DNA from: Bactericera cockerelli
Taxonomy: Eukaryota > Arthropoda > Insecta > Hemiptera > Triozidae
DNA: 64,000 nucleotides
Direction of reading: 5' to 3'
NCBI GenBank assembly: GCA_024516035.1
Contig: CM044967.1
Location: 4,830,859 to 4,894,858 of the forward strand
This document shows positions 1 to 10,121 of the stretch, piece by piece (the first letter of the stretch is position 1; each line of letters begins with the position of its first letter). The notes under the pieces are model-generated. The model did not search any database and was not told where the DNA came from. It saw nothing but the letters and a program-made list of their open reading frames with translations. Made by a program: the position numbers and the translations under genes.

Positions 1-276
1 TATTTTTAACTATCCACAATTTTTTAACTATCAACTAAGAAAAATTAATGGAATTGTAACTAAAACAATAATTTAATGAAGAACTGAACAGACCATTAGT
101 CTTTTTCTTGTGTTTTAAGATGTTCATTAATTTCATGATTTTGGCTGTATGGAATGGCCTTGCCTAAAAATGCCAAAAAAAAAAAAATCATGATTAAATA
201 TGTCTATTAACAAGTTAGTACCTCTGTGTAATCTTTGTATCATTCTAGGAGTAAATTTTCCAAATTCTTGTTCTAG

Positions 277-458
277 CTCCCGGTAGCTCAGTGGTAAAGG
301 TGGCACTCTGGAACCCCTCCAGAGGTCGCGGGTTCGAAACTCAGCCGGGACAAGTTATCCTCCCATTTGAGATTTAACCACATAATAATACGTCTTGGCC
401 TTACTGCTGGAATAATGGGACTTAATAGTGCTAATCGGGCAGTATAAATAAGTCATAA
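277..458 (+). repeat. SINE-A copy (tRNA-derived)
   Basis: tRNA-like head with A box (tagctcagtggtaaagg) and B box (gggttcgaaac), then a body (aagttatcctcccatttg...) and the end ctaatcgggcagtataaata. This is the reference copy for family A, which recurs about ten times in the window. It is upstream of the first Vsx exon. Confidence 0.85.
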
Positions 459-822
459 GACAAGTTTTTTTCCCTGGAGGGGCAATGCGGCCAGCATCCT
501 TGACTCATTACCAGATGCTGTCCAGATGAAGGAAATATTTTACTTATAAATGTTATCAGCTTGTTGATTTAAAATAAGGGATATAAAATTCATTAAATAA
601 GGTGATATAAAGAGATTTCACTTTATTGATACATACATTATAATACATGTAAAATAAAGGTAATACGTCAGTCGTCAGTCTATGGGCTACAAAGCAACAT
701 AGATGACGGTAATAAAGGCTTGGTATGAATCGTTGGTTACATTTCTTCTGACAAGATTTTTCTTATGATGTTAGTGGTAGATTATTATTATTCTACAATC
801 CCTACTTTGCTCTTTCCTTCAG
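459..822. other. Vsx intron sequence, no gene seen
   Basis: AT-rich sequence leading to the acceptor at 822. Nothing coding is visible. Confidence 0.5.
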
Positions 823-1002
823 GCATGCATCGAAAGTCAATAGAGGCTGCCGACCAACTGAAAGACGACAATACGAACAGCAATGCGAGTGAGAAGGACA
901 ATGAGGAGGAGGAGGGGGGGGAGGATGAGGAGGACGAGGAGATGGGAGGAGGAGCAGCACGAGGAGAGGAGGGGGGAGGAGGAAGTCAGGAGGCAGAGGG
1001 AG
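823..1002 (+). CDS. Vsx: Vsx homeobox gene, exon with CVC-domain end and acidic linker (partial gene)
   Basis: Internal coding exon of a visual-system homeobox (Vsx/Chx10/ceh-10) transcription factor, a nuclear DNA-binding protein of eye and interneuron development. The exon follows a pyrimidine-rich acceptor ending ttccttcag and ends at a good donor (GAG|gtaagc). Its start reads G-MHRKSIEAADQLKDD, which matches the end of the CVC domain of Vsx proteins (human VSX2 has GMHKKSLEAA at this place, from memory). An Asn/Glu/Gly-rich acidic linker follows. The homeodomain exons must lie upstream of base 1. The frame open from 825 ends with one spare base, while the next exon must be entered in phase 0. 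Frame 1 of the last part (GEEEVRRQRE) would join properly, so one surplus base in the G/A runs at 909-980 is likely, either an assembly error or a real frameshift. Family assignment rests on this exon together with the OAR exon. Confidence 0.82.
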
Positions 1003-1521
1003 GTAAGCATGGTGGTTTTTTTTTAACACGTTCGTTACCAAGCCAATTTTTTCAAGTTTTACGTAGGGATCAGGCGGTAAAGTCCCTGTTGCATCCTGGG
1101 GACCAAATTTTTTTTTTTTTTTTTTTTTTTTGCATATTTGGCATCGTATTTGTACAAGAATCGATCCTATATCTGTTCTAATACTAACAACCTACCTCAA
1201 AAAGGCCATATATGGATGTCCGGTCCCTCGTTAAAATTTTGATAACAACCACATGTTTGTGTGTTTTCGGTCCCAAAGAAAAACACAAAAACATCCACAT
1301 ATGGCCGTTCGGTAACGAACGTGTTAAGTAAGTAAGATTGTTTTATTGTGCATTTCATACATAAAGTATGTTCACAACGTCATGACAAAAAATAGAACAG
1401 TATTTATAAAATATATATAAACATAAAAAATAGATACCTATATAAAAAATTAAAATATAAAATAAAATATCAACTTATATAAATATATGTTTTTATTTAT
1501 TAGTTTAAATTGTTTGTTAAA

Positions 1522-1785
1522 CTGGGGGATATAAACAGAGAGTAGACCAGCGGTCTGGCTGGGGGACTATAAACAAGGAGTAGACCAGCGTTCTGGCTGG
1601 GGGACTATAAATAGGGAGTAGATCAGCGGTCTGGCTGGGGCACTATAAACAGGGAGTAGACCAGCATTCTGGCTGGGGGACTATAAACAGGGAGTAGACC
1701 AGCTGTCTGGCTGGGGGACTATGAACAGGGAGTAGACCAGCAGTCTGGCTGGGGGACTATAAACAGGGAGTAGACCAGCATTGGC
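1522..1785 (+). repeat. 38-bp minisatellite, seven units
   Basis: Units of the form ctgggggactataaacaggg plus agtagaccagc-NN-tctgg start at 1522, 1559, 1597, 1635, 1673, 1711 and 1749. All steps are 38 bases except the first (37). It lies in the intron between the CVC and linker exons of Vsx and runs straight into a dispersed repeat body. Confidence 0.9.
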
Positions 1786-1905
1786 TTGTTTCTGGGGGCC
1801 CTTGTCAATTATTAGCCTCCTTGTAAAGACAGTGGTAGAAGTGCTGAGTCATTCCTACACTGTCTGGCTACCATCGTTCACGATGACGCCACCCTATGAT
1901 GATAA
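1749..1905 (+). repeat. Dispersed repeat attached to the 38-bp unit
   Basis: Body beginning gactataaacagggagtag, then cttgtcaattattagcctcc, ending cacgatgacgccaccctatg. The same body recurs at 2570-2750, 15503-15705 and 31308-31470, each time preceded by one or more 38-bp units. Class unknown to me. Confidence 0.8.
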
Positions 1906-2413
1906 CATTGTTTTCAATTTCATGGTCTCACACAACAACGGGGGTTTCACCCTCCATTCGTTGGAAACTCAGAACCAACCTCAACCATGAGGAAGAGGTT
2001 GACCAATACCAACCCCATGCAGGTTCGGGAAAAGGCAAAGTGAAAGAAAAAAATACCTAAATTCCCTACAAAAAAAATACAAATCTTTAAATTCTTTATC
2101 TGCGAGTTCTTCTGGACATTTTTTTGATATATTTTTTTTTTTTTTTTTTCTTTTTAAAAATGTTTTTTTTTTTTAATTGTAATTTCAACACTGTGTTTCG
2201 ACCTTAAATGGTTCGAAACACAGCAATAACTGAAATGTTTTTACTAAATTTAAGAAACTTATAATTAGGTACATTATTCCTAACATTATATTAACACATG
2301 TCAGGTTTAGGGTTTAATTTATTATAATGGTGCAGTATATGGTTAAATGTTTTCTAATTTATGTTTTTTTTTTTTTAAATATATTATTTTACTTATGTTT
2401 CTTTTTATATCAG

Positions 2414-2530
2414 GTGGAGATGGAGAAGCAGGAGGAGAAGGAGATGAATGTGTCACGCGTGTCTCCACACCATCACGCGTTCCATCACCAGAGTGAAGTG
2501 GCAGAGGCCGCCCATCTGAGAATCCAGCAG
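2414..2530 (+). CDS. Vsx: Vsx, penultimate coding exon
   Basis: Exon of 117 bases (39 codons, phase 0 at both ends) between an acceptor (ttttatatcag) and a donor (CAG|gtaacc). Only one frame is open. It encodes a charged stretch starting VEMEKQEEKEMN, then a His-rich part and ...AHLRIQQ, which joins in frame to EIQTQMEHHH of the last exon. It is the variable linker between the CVC and OAR domains. The other two frames contain stops, which is what exposes the frame conflict with the preceding exon. Confidence 0.75.
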
Positions 2531-2569
2531 GTAACCATAGAAGTAATAATGATAATTATAATAAAATAG

Positions 2570-2748
2570 CTGGGGAACTATAAACAGCGAGTAGACCAGC
2601 AGTCTAGCTGGGGGACTATAAACAGGGAGTAGACCAGCAGTCTGGCTGGGGGATTAGCCTCCTTGTAAAGACAGTGGTAGAAGTGCTGAGTCATTTCTCC
2701 ACTGTCTGGCTACCATCGTTCACGATGACGCCACTCTATGATGATAAA
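2570..2748 (+). repeat. Second copy of 38-bp unit plus dispersed body
   Basis: Two 38-bp units followed by a shortened body (gattagcctccttgtaaag...cgatgacgccactctatgat). It begins 40 bases after the donor of the second Vsx exon. Confidence 0.8.
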
Positions 2749-3203
2749 AAAAATTGAAAAATCAGTTTAGTATATCAGTTAGTCCGGGATTTCGAGTGGA
2801 TCATTTTGTGTCGGAGAGGGTGGTGTGGAAAATATTGCTGTAGGGCAGTGCTACGCTTCACTTTTGATTAAGTTCAATTTAAATTTCTATGAAAATATTC
2901 AATGTCACAGCTTGGGTGAGAACCATCATACACTTCTCACTCATTCGAGCTGTGTCATTGAGAATTCGTAGCACAAGAAGAAGAATAGTCTCAACACCCT
3001 TTGAAGATGGAGCTGGCATATAAAACATAAATTATAATTTTTAAATATATATTATACAAAACGCATCGTTGATGGTCACATAATTATGTCAACTCTACTA
3101 CAAATAAAACTAATTGAAAATTTTCAACAATAATCCTTTCATTCTGTTAAAAACCTAGCTGTAAAATACATCTATAAAAAATTGTATTAAAAAAATCATA
3201 GTA

Positions 3204-3480
3204 GTCACTGTGGCAGAGCGAGTTAGCGCGCTAGGCATTGCACACATGGTGACCTGGGTTCGATTCCCAGCGGGGGAGGATTTTTTCTGCTTTGTACTTG
3301 GATGTTCGGGGTCCACTCATACCTCGTGAGGAAAAATGAGTAGCTGCTTTAATGTGAAGCAGCGACCAGTGGCAGAATCTTAGGCAAAAAATAATACAAG
3401 ATATTGTAAATTAAAGTGGTAAAGTCCTATGATTCTGCGCTACCCACTAAAATTGTGACATAATAACACAAAGAAAAAGC
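3204..3480 (+). repeat. SINE-D copy (tRNA-derived)
   Basis: Head ctgtggcagagcgagttagc with B box gggttcgattcccagc, then a body with tacctcgtgaggaaaaatg and tail ctacccactaaaattgtgac. In the last Vsx intron. Confidence 0.85.
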
Positions 3481-3552
3481 ATTATTATTATTATTCATTA
3501 TTATTAAAAAAATCATTTAATTTTTTTATCCTTTTTTTATCAATCCTTTAAT

Positions 3553-3758
3553 TCTGTCCCAGTAGCTCAGTGGTAAAGTCGGCACTCTGTCAATCTAGAA
3601 GTTCCAGAGGTCTTGGGTTCGAAACCTAGCCAGGACATGACAAGTTATCCTCGCATTTGGGATTTCAACCACATTATAATATGTCTGGTTTACTGCTGGA
3701 ATAATGAGACTTTAATAGTCTTAATCGGGCAGTATAAATAAAGCGATATTATTATTAT
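3553..3758 (+). repeat. SINE-A copy
   Basis: Complete copy from ctgtcccagtagctcag to taatcgggcagtataaataa followed by att repeats. In the last Vsx intron. Confidence 0.85.
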
Positions 3759-3904
3759 TTTCAATACTATGCCCAACTGATGACTACTAGCGAGTATGAA
3801 ACGAGCACTGATCAATATTACAATACCAATAATTGTCATTATGGGATCTTGAACATTGGATTAGAGCGTCCATATATTCTTATTATTATTATTATTATTT
3901 CCAG

Positions 3905-4231
3905 GAGATTCAGACGCAGATGGAGCACCACCACGCGGCAGTGATGCAGCTCGCCGCCGCCAACGCCACCGCCACCACAGACCCGGAAGAGTTCCGCAAC
4001 AACAGCATCGCCTGCCTCCGTGCCAAGGCCCAGGAGCACAGCGCCAAGATCCTCTCCCTGTCCGCCGACGCGCTGATGCTCGAAAACGCCGCCGCGATTC
4101 TGCGCGGTGGCGGCGGAGGCCCCATGCGAGGCGGCGGTGCCGGCGGCGGGCACTGTGACGCCAACGCCAACCTGATGAACCACCACGCCATGCACGCCGC
4201 CGCCGGCGACGAGAGTGGCGGGGTCTTCTGA
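3905..4231 (+). CDS. Vsx: Vsx, last coding exon with OAR domain
   Basis: Terminal exon, strikingly GC-rich in an AT-rich window. The acceptor is preceded by a run of tta triplets (ttattatttccag). It encodes EIQTQMEHHH, an Ala/Thr-rich part, and then the OAR motif EEFRNNSIACLRAKAQEHSA at 3988-4047. Human VSX2 carries NSIAVLRAKAQEHS in the same place, which together with the CVC end picks Vsx over other paired-like genes such as otp, Rx or Alx. A Gly-rich loop and a His/Ala-rich tail ending GDESGGVF precede the TGA at 4229-4231. The OAR motif is known in the family as a C-terminal modulator of transactivation. Long ORFs on the opposite strand here are shadows of this GC-rich exon. Confidence 0.88.
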   Translation, partial: EIQTQMEHHHAAVMQLAAANATATTDPEEFRNNSIACLRAKAQEHSAKILSLSADALMLENAAAILRGGGGGPMRGGGAGGGHCDANANLMNHHAMHAAAGDESGGVF

Positions 4232-4330
4232 CGCCAGACGGACGAGAGCTAGGAGCCCGGGCGGACACACTAGACACGAGGGCGCCTCTCGTGTCTAGGG
4301 TTTCAGTAAAGAACTAGTTCATGTTAAATA
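4232..4330 (+). promoter_or_regulatory. Vsx 3'UTR start with perfect 11-bp hairpin
   Basis: Just after the stop, 4270-4280 (CTAGACACGAG) and 4288-4298 (CTCGTGTCTAG) form a perfect 11-bp inverted repeat around a 7-base loop. GC content falls sharply after it. No clear AATAAA polyadenylation signal is visible within the next 100 bases. A SINE-C head fragment and a long poly-T follow. Confidence 0.5.
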
Positions 4331-4340
4331 TACCGACCTC

Positions 4341-4374
<34 letters not shown>

Positions 4375-4533
4375 CAGAGAGAAGAGGAAAATTTGCATCA
4401 AACACCGGCGTAGGTAGGTTCCTGTGAGCCAGCGAGAAGGTTTTTTACCATCTAAAAACCCCTTCATTTATCAGTTATTTTCTTATTTATGCCCTGGAAC
4501 CGCCGTGTGGCAATACTTCAGGGCTCAATTTTT

Positions 4534-4690
4534 ATACCGACCTCAGTAGCTTAATCGATAAGGCTCGATGTAACCTGGAGGTCGGTGGTTCAAGTCCCGG
4601 AATCAGCGTAGATTTAGTAAAGCGAGTGAGAGTAGTTGTGACACTTGTGACATCACGAAAGTGATTAACACAAAAAAGATAACACACAGA
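4534..4690 (+). repeat. SINE-C copy (tRNA-derived)
   Basis: Reference copy for family C: accgacctcagtagcttaat head, ggtggttcaagtcccgg B box, body tagatttagtaaagcgag, tail acgaaagtgattaacac. A short head fragment of the same family sits at 4330-4341 before a long poly-T. Confidence 0.85.
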
Positions 4691-4715
4691 TTTCCATAAA
4701 AAAAAATGGACCTAG

Positions 4716-4800
4716 AAAGCATCTGTACTTGGATGTTTGGAGTCCGCTCTTACCTCGTGAGGAAAAATGAGTAGCTGCTTTCACCAGGTGTTCAACGAAG
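4716..4800 (+). repeat. SINE-D body fragment
   Basis: Contains gtacttggatgtttggagtc and tacctcgtgaggaaaaatga but no head. Confidence 0.7.
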
Positions 4801-5506
4801 CGTTGTGATTGTTGAAATTACTTGAAAGCTAGTCTGACTTGAATTAAAAAAACAATAATTAAAAGACAAGTTAGACTGTCCCTCAACTTGCACTATGGCT
4901 GTATGGAATGGCCTTACCTACTAATGCCAAAAAAAACTTGCACTTTTGCGCTGTGTTTTTTCCCCATTATTTTTTGTTCAAATTTAAATAAGTTGAGTGT
5001 TTCACAGCCTTTTTTATTTCGTGCTGCAGCATATTATATACTGGTTGAAACTTCAACTTGAGGGCGTGTCTGGTTGATCCCAACTTTAATCTTGTTTCAT
5101 AATTTGGCCCTTGAGGTCTGATGAATAATCAGGGTTTACAGTGCGGGGACGTTGTACAATAAATTATTATTCATGGTTCCCTAGAAAAGAATATCTTGAG
5201 CTGTCCTCACTCTTTAGGTGCCAAATCAGACTTCCCTGACTTTTGTCATCCATTGAAAATCGGAAGCTAGCCCAAAGCTACAATATTAGTCGAGAATAAA
5301 ACGTTCACCCGATATAAAGGCTATTTCGATCAATGCCTGATTGAGTCAAATAAAGACCATAATTTATTTATTTGAAAAGATAGAGCCTTATTGTAAGGTC
5401 TATTTACATGATGTTTTTTGTGTAAATATAAAAGTATAATAATTAATAAATAATTATAATAATGGCAATGTAACAACAATGCCATTAGGTATTTTTTTAA
5501 AGGTTA
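4801..5506. other. Gene-free, repeat fragments
   Basis: Includes a minus-strand end of SINE-H (gagtgtttcacagccttttt near 4996) and the motif gctgtatggaatggcctta, also seen at about 145. No coding signal. Confidence 0.5.
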
Positions 5507-5670
5507 TTGTGCCCCGGAACCGCTTTCGCATTACTTCAGGGCACTTTACCTGTACATCCATGTCATTCCGGAAATGGAAAATTTCGGTCAGAAATTTTCG
5601 CTTCGGCCGGGATTCGAACCCGCAACCTCCGGGTCAGTAACCAATGCTCTTAACCACTGAGGTATTTTTA
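5507..5670 (-). repeat. SINE-G copy (tRNA-derived)
   Basis: Minus-strand copy: tail gtgccccggaaccgctttcg at the left, B box complement gggattcgaacccgcaacct, head complement ending at ttaaccactgagg. Other copies are at 25607 and 52527. Confidence 0.8.
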
Positions 5671-6532
5671 TTAGGTATTAGGTCATAAAAGGTACCCAAA
5701 TTTAACATCTAGTTCTTTACTGAAATCCGTTCTTCATTTTCACAACCTATGTGCAATAATTTGCAACCATATTTTAGTTCAATATTTATATCCCCCTTAT
5801 TGGTAATGTAATTATAAATGTTTCATAATGTTTCAAAGAATCTGTAAAATAGAAATTATTTTGAAGCATTAGAGACTAGTATGATTTTTCATAGCAATGA
5901 TTGCTACTTGCTGAAACCCACCTTTTATATCCTTGTTTACGTTCATGTAAAATAAAAGAAAATTGTAAATATTTTATAAATGTATTTATGTTTGAACCAC
6001 GGGCGATTCTTTACTGTTAGGAGGTATTTACAATACAATACAATGCTCTGTTTATCCTGCAAGAATGAGACTAAAGAGTCCCTTTACTCTCATTTATTGA
6101 TACACTATTCATTGATGTTTTCTACTAGCCGTGAATTTCAACTGTCATTTGACATTAAACTCGGTTTAATGATTATGCTTGTGAATATTTACGACGAAAA
6201 GTTAATAGAGGAAAAAAGCGAGAAAACTTTTGTTTTAAAAAAAACTTTTATCATTATATTTTATTTTAAATTTTGATATTATGTGGGTAAAAAATAAAGC
6301 ACTTCTTTGGGTCTAGGATTTACTTTACCAAGGGTGTACAAAGTATTTGGTAAAGAAATTCCTTGAAGCATATATTATGTTTGACTTTTTCTCGCATTTA
6401 TTTTTATAAACAAAATAAAATTAACAAGAATGTTACATTTTACAACTGTAAAAATTGTCAATATCAATCATCATTATCAATCCTAAAAAATAATAATAAA
6501 AAAAATCAATCATCCATACCATCGGTTACAAT
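5671..6532. other. Gene-free AT-rich stretch
   Basis: ORFs here (for example 5980-6276) have AT-driven composition (Ile/Lys/Phe/Tyr) and no family resemblance. No repeat recognised. Confidence 0.5.
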
Positions 6533-6752
6533 CTGCCAGCGTTGATGTCGCGTTGAATGGACCGGTTCTCGTAGGATCACCGAAGTTAAGCAACGTCCAG
6601 TGAAGTGAAGACTTCGTGATGCTGGCATTCCGATCCAACCAAGGCTGGGTGAGGTTCATGTTGGTAGCAGGTTTGTGAGTTTCCTGCGAATAGAGGGTGA
6701 CACCTACGGCGTGATATGACCATGCAGTTGAAAGACAAGTTAAACCCAAAAT
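6533..6752 (+). repeat. SINE-F copy, 5S rRNA-derived head
   Basis: Head gttgatgtcgcgttgaatgg, ggttctcgtaggatcaccga and agttaagcaacgtccag correspond in order to 5S rRNA. The body (gctgggtgaggttcatg..., ctgcgaatagagggtgac) is shared with SINE-E, and the tail is gatatgaccatgcagttgaa. Confidence 0.85.
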
Positions 6753-7934
6753 TATATTTATAAAAAAATCTTGGGTGATTCCATTACTTTCCTTCCTATA
6801 GGATAAAAAAAGCTAATCTATACACTTTCCTCCCAAAGTCCAGATCTGTGGGAGTTGCTTCCAACCAAAAGCTACTCCTGATTTCCCATGTCATTATTAT
6901 GTGTCAAATGTACATAAACTCTAGATTAATAAGGCAATGTTTTCCAAGATATCTATTTCTAATTTTACTTATTTCCTATTTCATGCGATAAATTGATTGT
7001 TTTGTGCCGTCTGTCAAGTCCAATATTGTTCTATGGATTTCAGCAAATTCTCTAACTATCTATGTTTTTCTACCTATGTTTATTCTCAAATTTCACTCAA
7101 AAAAGAACTATTTGATACTGATGAAAATCGATTTGTGTATGTTAGCACCATTCTTCCAACAATATTATTATTTATTTACATTTTGGTATTTTTCGGAGGT
7201 ACCCTTTTCAATATCAGAGGGGATTTGAACCTTTTGACAAATTAATTATAATTCATTATTCATATTATTGTATTTATTGGCATTGATTTGGAGATAAACA
7301 AGTTGTAGATCTCAAAGAACTATATGCATTAAGAAAATTATTATTATTAATTGGGATATAAATTTGTACATGTGGTTCACGTTGTACGAAAAATTAGGCT
7401 TCAGAGGAGTTTACACCATAGCCTGAAGAGTTAAGTATATATTTATTTTCACTAGAGAGTTTTTTAAAAACCATGATAATATAAATTATTTATATAATAT
7501 CTTTCCAACGCAATGAAAAGATCTTGGTAGGTAATCTTTTAGCGAGAGTTTTTATATTAAAAAATAATTAACTTTTCCAGGGAACTTGATTTTTATACCT
7601 ACTATAACTACATCATCCCTTGCTAATCAAGTAATTACAGATCTATTTCAAAGATTTTCTAAATTCTAATAAGAAATAGATTAAGAATATATAAATAATT
7701 GCATTCGTTGATTTTTTTTTTTATTAACTCCAACATCTTATGGTTAAACTCATTTTTCATAGCAGAAACTTTTAATTTATATTTCTAGAAAATACTTAGC
7801 ATTAAAATAACTTTTGGGCAGAAACAATGAAATTGTAAACCATAAAAAGCGATTTTTTATGTAAAAAATATCTATGTTAAAGCTTGATTTTTTTTTTTTT
7901 TTTTTAAATACATGACAAGTAAATGGTTCAAATA
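6753..7934. other. Gene-free AT-rich stretch
   Basis: No coding exon, RNA gene or recognised repeat. The ORFs around 7000-7245 overlap each other in different frames and look random. Confidence 0.45.
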
Positions 7935-7936
7935 TA

Positions 7937-9495
7937 CACTTGAGAGCAGCAAAAGCGAATCAAACTTTTTCCTCCACCAAATCTGCGATATCTTCGAAGT
8001 TATTACTTCTATCGAGTCGTAAGATATCTCAAAATGTTGTAAATTTTGTTTTCTACAATTTCATAATTTGATTGTTTAAAAAAAACCTACCGGAAGCCGT
8101 CAAAATTAAATTTTACTACAGGATGTCCAAAAAGAAGAAAAACATGGTTTTTTTATTTTTAACAAAAGACGTTCTAACCTGAGAAATCATCAAGATTCAT
8201 TCATAACAATGGTGAATCAGTATTCTGTGTTGCCTCCCCGAGCTTTGATCACAGCATTCATTCGATTTGGTATTGACTGGATCAAAATAACCACAATTTC
8301 TTGGGGCAACCTCTGCCTTCTTCGGTGAGGGCGATCTTGAGCTCTGCTACAGTCTGGGGAGCCGGTATTCTGCTTCAAACACTTTGTTTGAGTGGGTCAC
8401 ACAGATTTTCAATCGGATTGAGGTCGGCACTAAGAGAGGGCTAGTCCAAAGTGTCAATATTCTCCTCACCCAAGAACTCCCAAACACAGTTTGCCACATG
8501 TGGGCGGGCATTGTCGTGCATGAGGAGGAACTGGTCGCCCATAATTTGATCGAGAAGAACCACATGGGTCTGCAGGACTTCAAGAAGCTAGAATTTAACC
8601 AAAGAAAACTTCAACTGGACCCAAACTCTCTAGAGAGCACAGAGAAAGGAGACTCAGATTCGCCATAGAACACGTGGATTGGATACCCCAGCAATGGCGC
8701 TCTGTTCTCTTCACTGATGAATGCCGGGTGTGTTTCTTTGGTAATGACAGAAGGAAAAGAGTCTATCGAAGAGCGGGAGAAAGGTATGCTGAGTATTGTA
8801 TCACAGAAACTGTCAGTTTCGGCGGTGGTTCCTGTATGGTGTGGGGTGGGATTTCAACTGAAAGAAAGACTGAATGGGTTTTCATCACATGCGGTGCGGG
8901 AGGTGGCCTGAACAGTCAGCGATACATTGATAACATCCTGCAGACCCATGTGGTTCTTTTCGATCAAATTATGGGCGACCAGTTCCTCCTCATGCACGAC
9001 AATGCCCGCCCACATGTGGCAAACTGTGTTGGAGTTTGGTGAGGAGAATATTGACACTTTGGACTAGCCCTTCTTAGGCGACCCAATCCGATGAAAATCG
9101 GACACTCAAACGAAGTGTTGGGCAAACCGCCCACTGTAGCAGAGTCAAGATCGCCCACGAAGAATGAGAGTGCCCAGAATTGTGGTTCTTTGATCAGTCA
9201 TACCAATCGAATGAAATCTGTGACAAGCTCGGAGCAAACAGAATACTGACTTACCATGTTAGAATGAACTGTTGATTCTCAGGTAGAACTCTTTTGCTAA
9301 AAATAAAAAATCTGTTTCTCTTTTTGCACCTGTATAAATTTAATTTGACGGCTTTGGAGGTTTTTTGTAAACAATCAAATTTGAAATTGTAGGAACAATT
9401 TACAACATTTGAGATATCTTCACTCGTAGAAATAGTAACTCGAAGATATCAAGATTTGGTGGAGCAAAAGTTTGATTCGCATTCTGCTTCAAGTG
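7937..9495. mobile_element. Palindromic (foldback) Tc1-like DNA transposon with TA duplication
   Basis: TA at 7935-7936 and 9496-9497 flanks ends CACTTGAG... and ...CTTCAAGTG. The left arm (7937-8577) is the inverted complement of the right arm (8936-9495) along its full length. Both arms contain the same outer terminal sequence and the 3' half of a Tc1 transposase gene, so the element is a near-complete palindrome around a unique centre of about 358 bp. The right arm is shorter because of deletions. It cannot encode a full transposase. Confidence 0.85.
8602..9042 (+). pseudogene. Tc1-type transposase fragment
   Basis: Plus-strand frame reading RRLRFAIEHVDW, QWRSVLFTDECRV (first catalytic Asp in FTDE), VWGGIS, and LLMHDNARPHVA (second catalytic Asp), the classic Tc1/mariner DDE core. 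The N-terminal paired-like DNA-binding domain is absent, and the frame breaks just after NARPH. The reading frame passes through the unique centre of the palindrome and into its right arm. An inverted copy of the C-terminal part lies at about 8170-8577 on the minus strand, where it also has stops (the ...NPIENL... region is readable). The protein would be dead, lacking the third catalytic residue in this copy. Confidence 0.85.
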
Positions 9496-9680
9496 TAATA
9501 ACAATGACAGTTACATAATTCACAATGTATTTTGAATGAATAACATAATGTTTTGATGATTTGAAGGGTCTATAAAAGTTAATAATATTTGGGATGGATA
9601 CAAAAAATGTGATTCTATCCTCAATACATTAAAATCGGGATAGTAAGAAATATTTAAGTCAAATTTATCTCTGTATAGTT

Positions 9681-10112
9681 TTTTTTTTTTTTTTTTTTTG
9701 GAAACTAATCAGTTTATTTATTTATTTACAAAAAAAAACTTCTCCATTCTGACCTTCTGTATCGACCCAAGATAATGCAGCATACCTTCGAATGGCCAGA
9801 CAATTTCTTTGGGCAGGAAAATTGTTTAGATCGGGTTCGCCGTACATCTAAACAAGTTTCTCACCAGTTGGTACAGCCATTCTTCGAGGCAAACTCACCA
9901 CATGGTCTCTACGCAAAGTGGAATAATAGCCTCATTCTTAATGTTTGAATTTCATTTCTTTTTTTTTGCTGCAAATTTGCGCCCCTGCATTCATGACATG
10001 TTTTTATTAAATACTAGGTGCAACGTATCAAACACAAGTTGCATCCCATACTAAACTTGCCATTGCCCAGGAATTAATGTAACGCCAAATCATTTCAGTC
10101 ATTTTCTCTGAA
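9681..10112 (-). pseudogene. Degraded second copy of R2-like LINE 3' end
   Basis: Parallels 10122-10555 base by base (minus strand: poly-A shown as poly-T at 9681, 3'UTR, C-terminal coding) but with many single-base indels. For example the segment around ttgcatcccatactaaact occurs in both. It is either an older 5'-truncated neighbour copy or poorly polished sequence. Confidence 0.75.
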
Positions 10113-10121
10113 ATAGTTTGT

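Noticed and set aside
277..350. Functional tRNA genes at the many tRNA-like heads
   Set aside because: Each head is followed by a family-specific body and tail and most have mismatched acceptor stems, so they are SINEs.
3839..4277. Three minus-strand ORFs opposite the last Vsx exon
   Set aside because: Shadows of a GC-rich coding exon; no splice or family support.
8347..8668. ORFs on both strands in the left arm of the Tc1 element
   Set aside because: They are frames across the inverted transposase segment.
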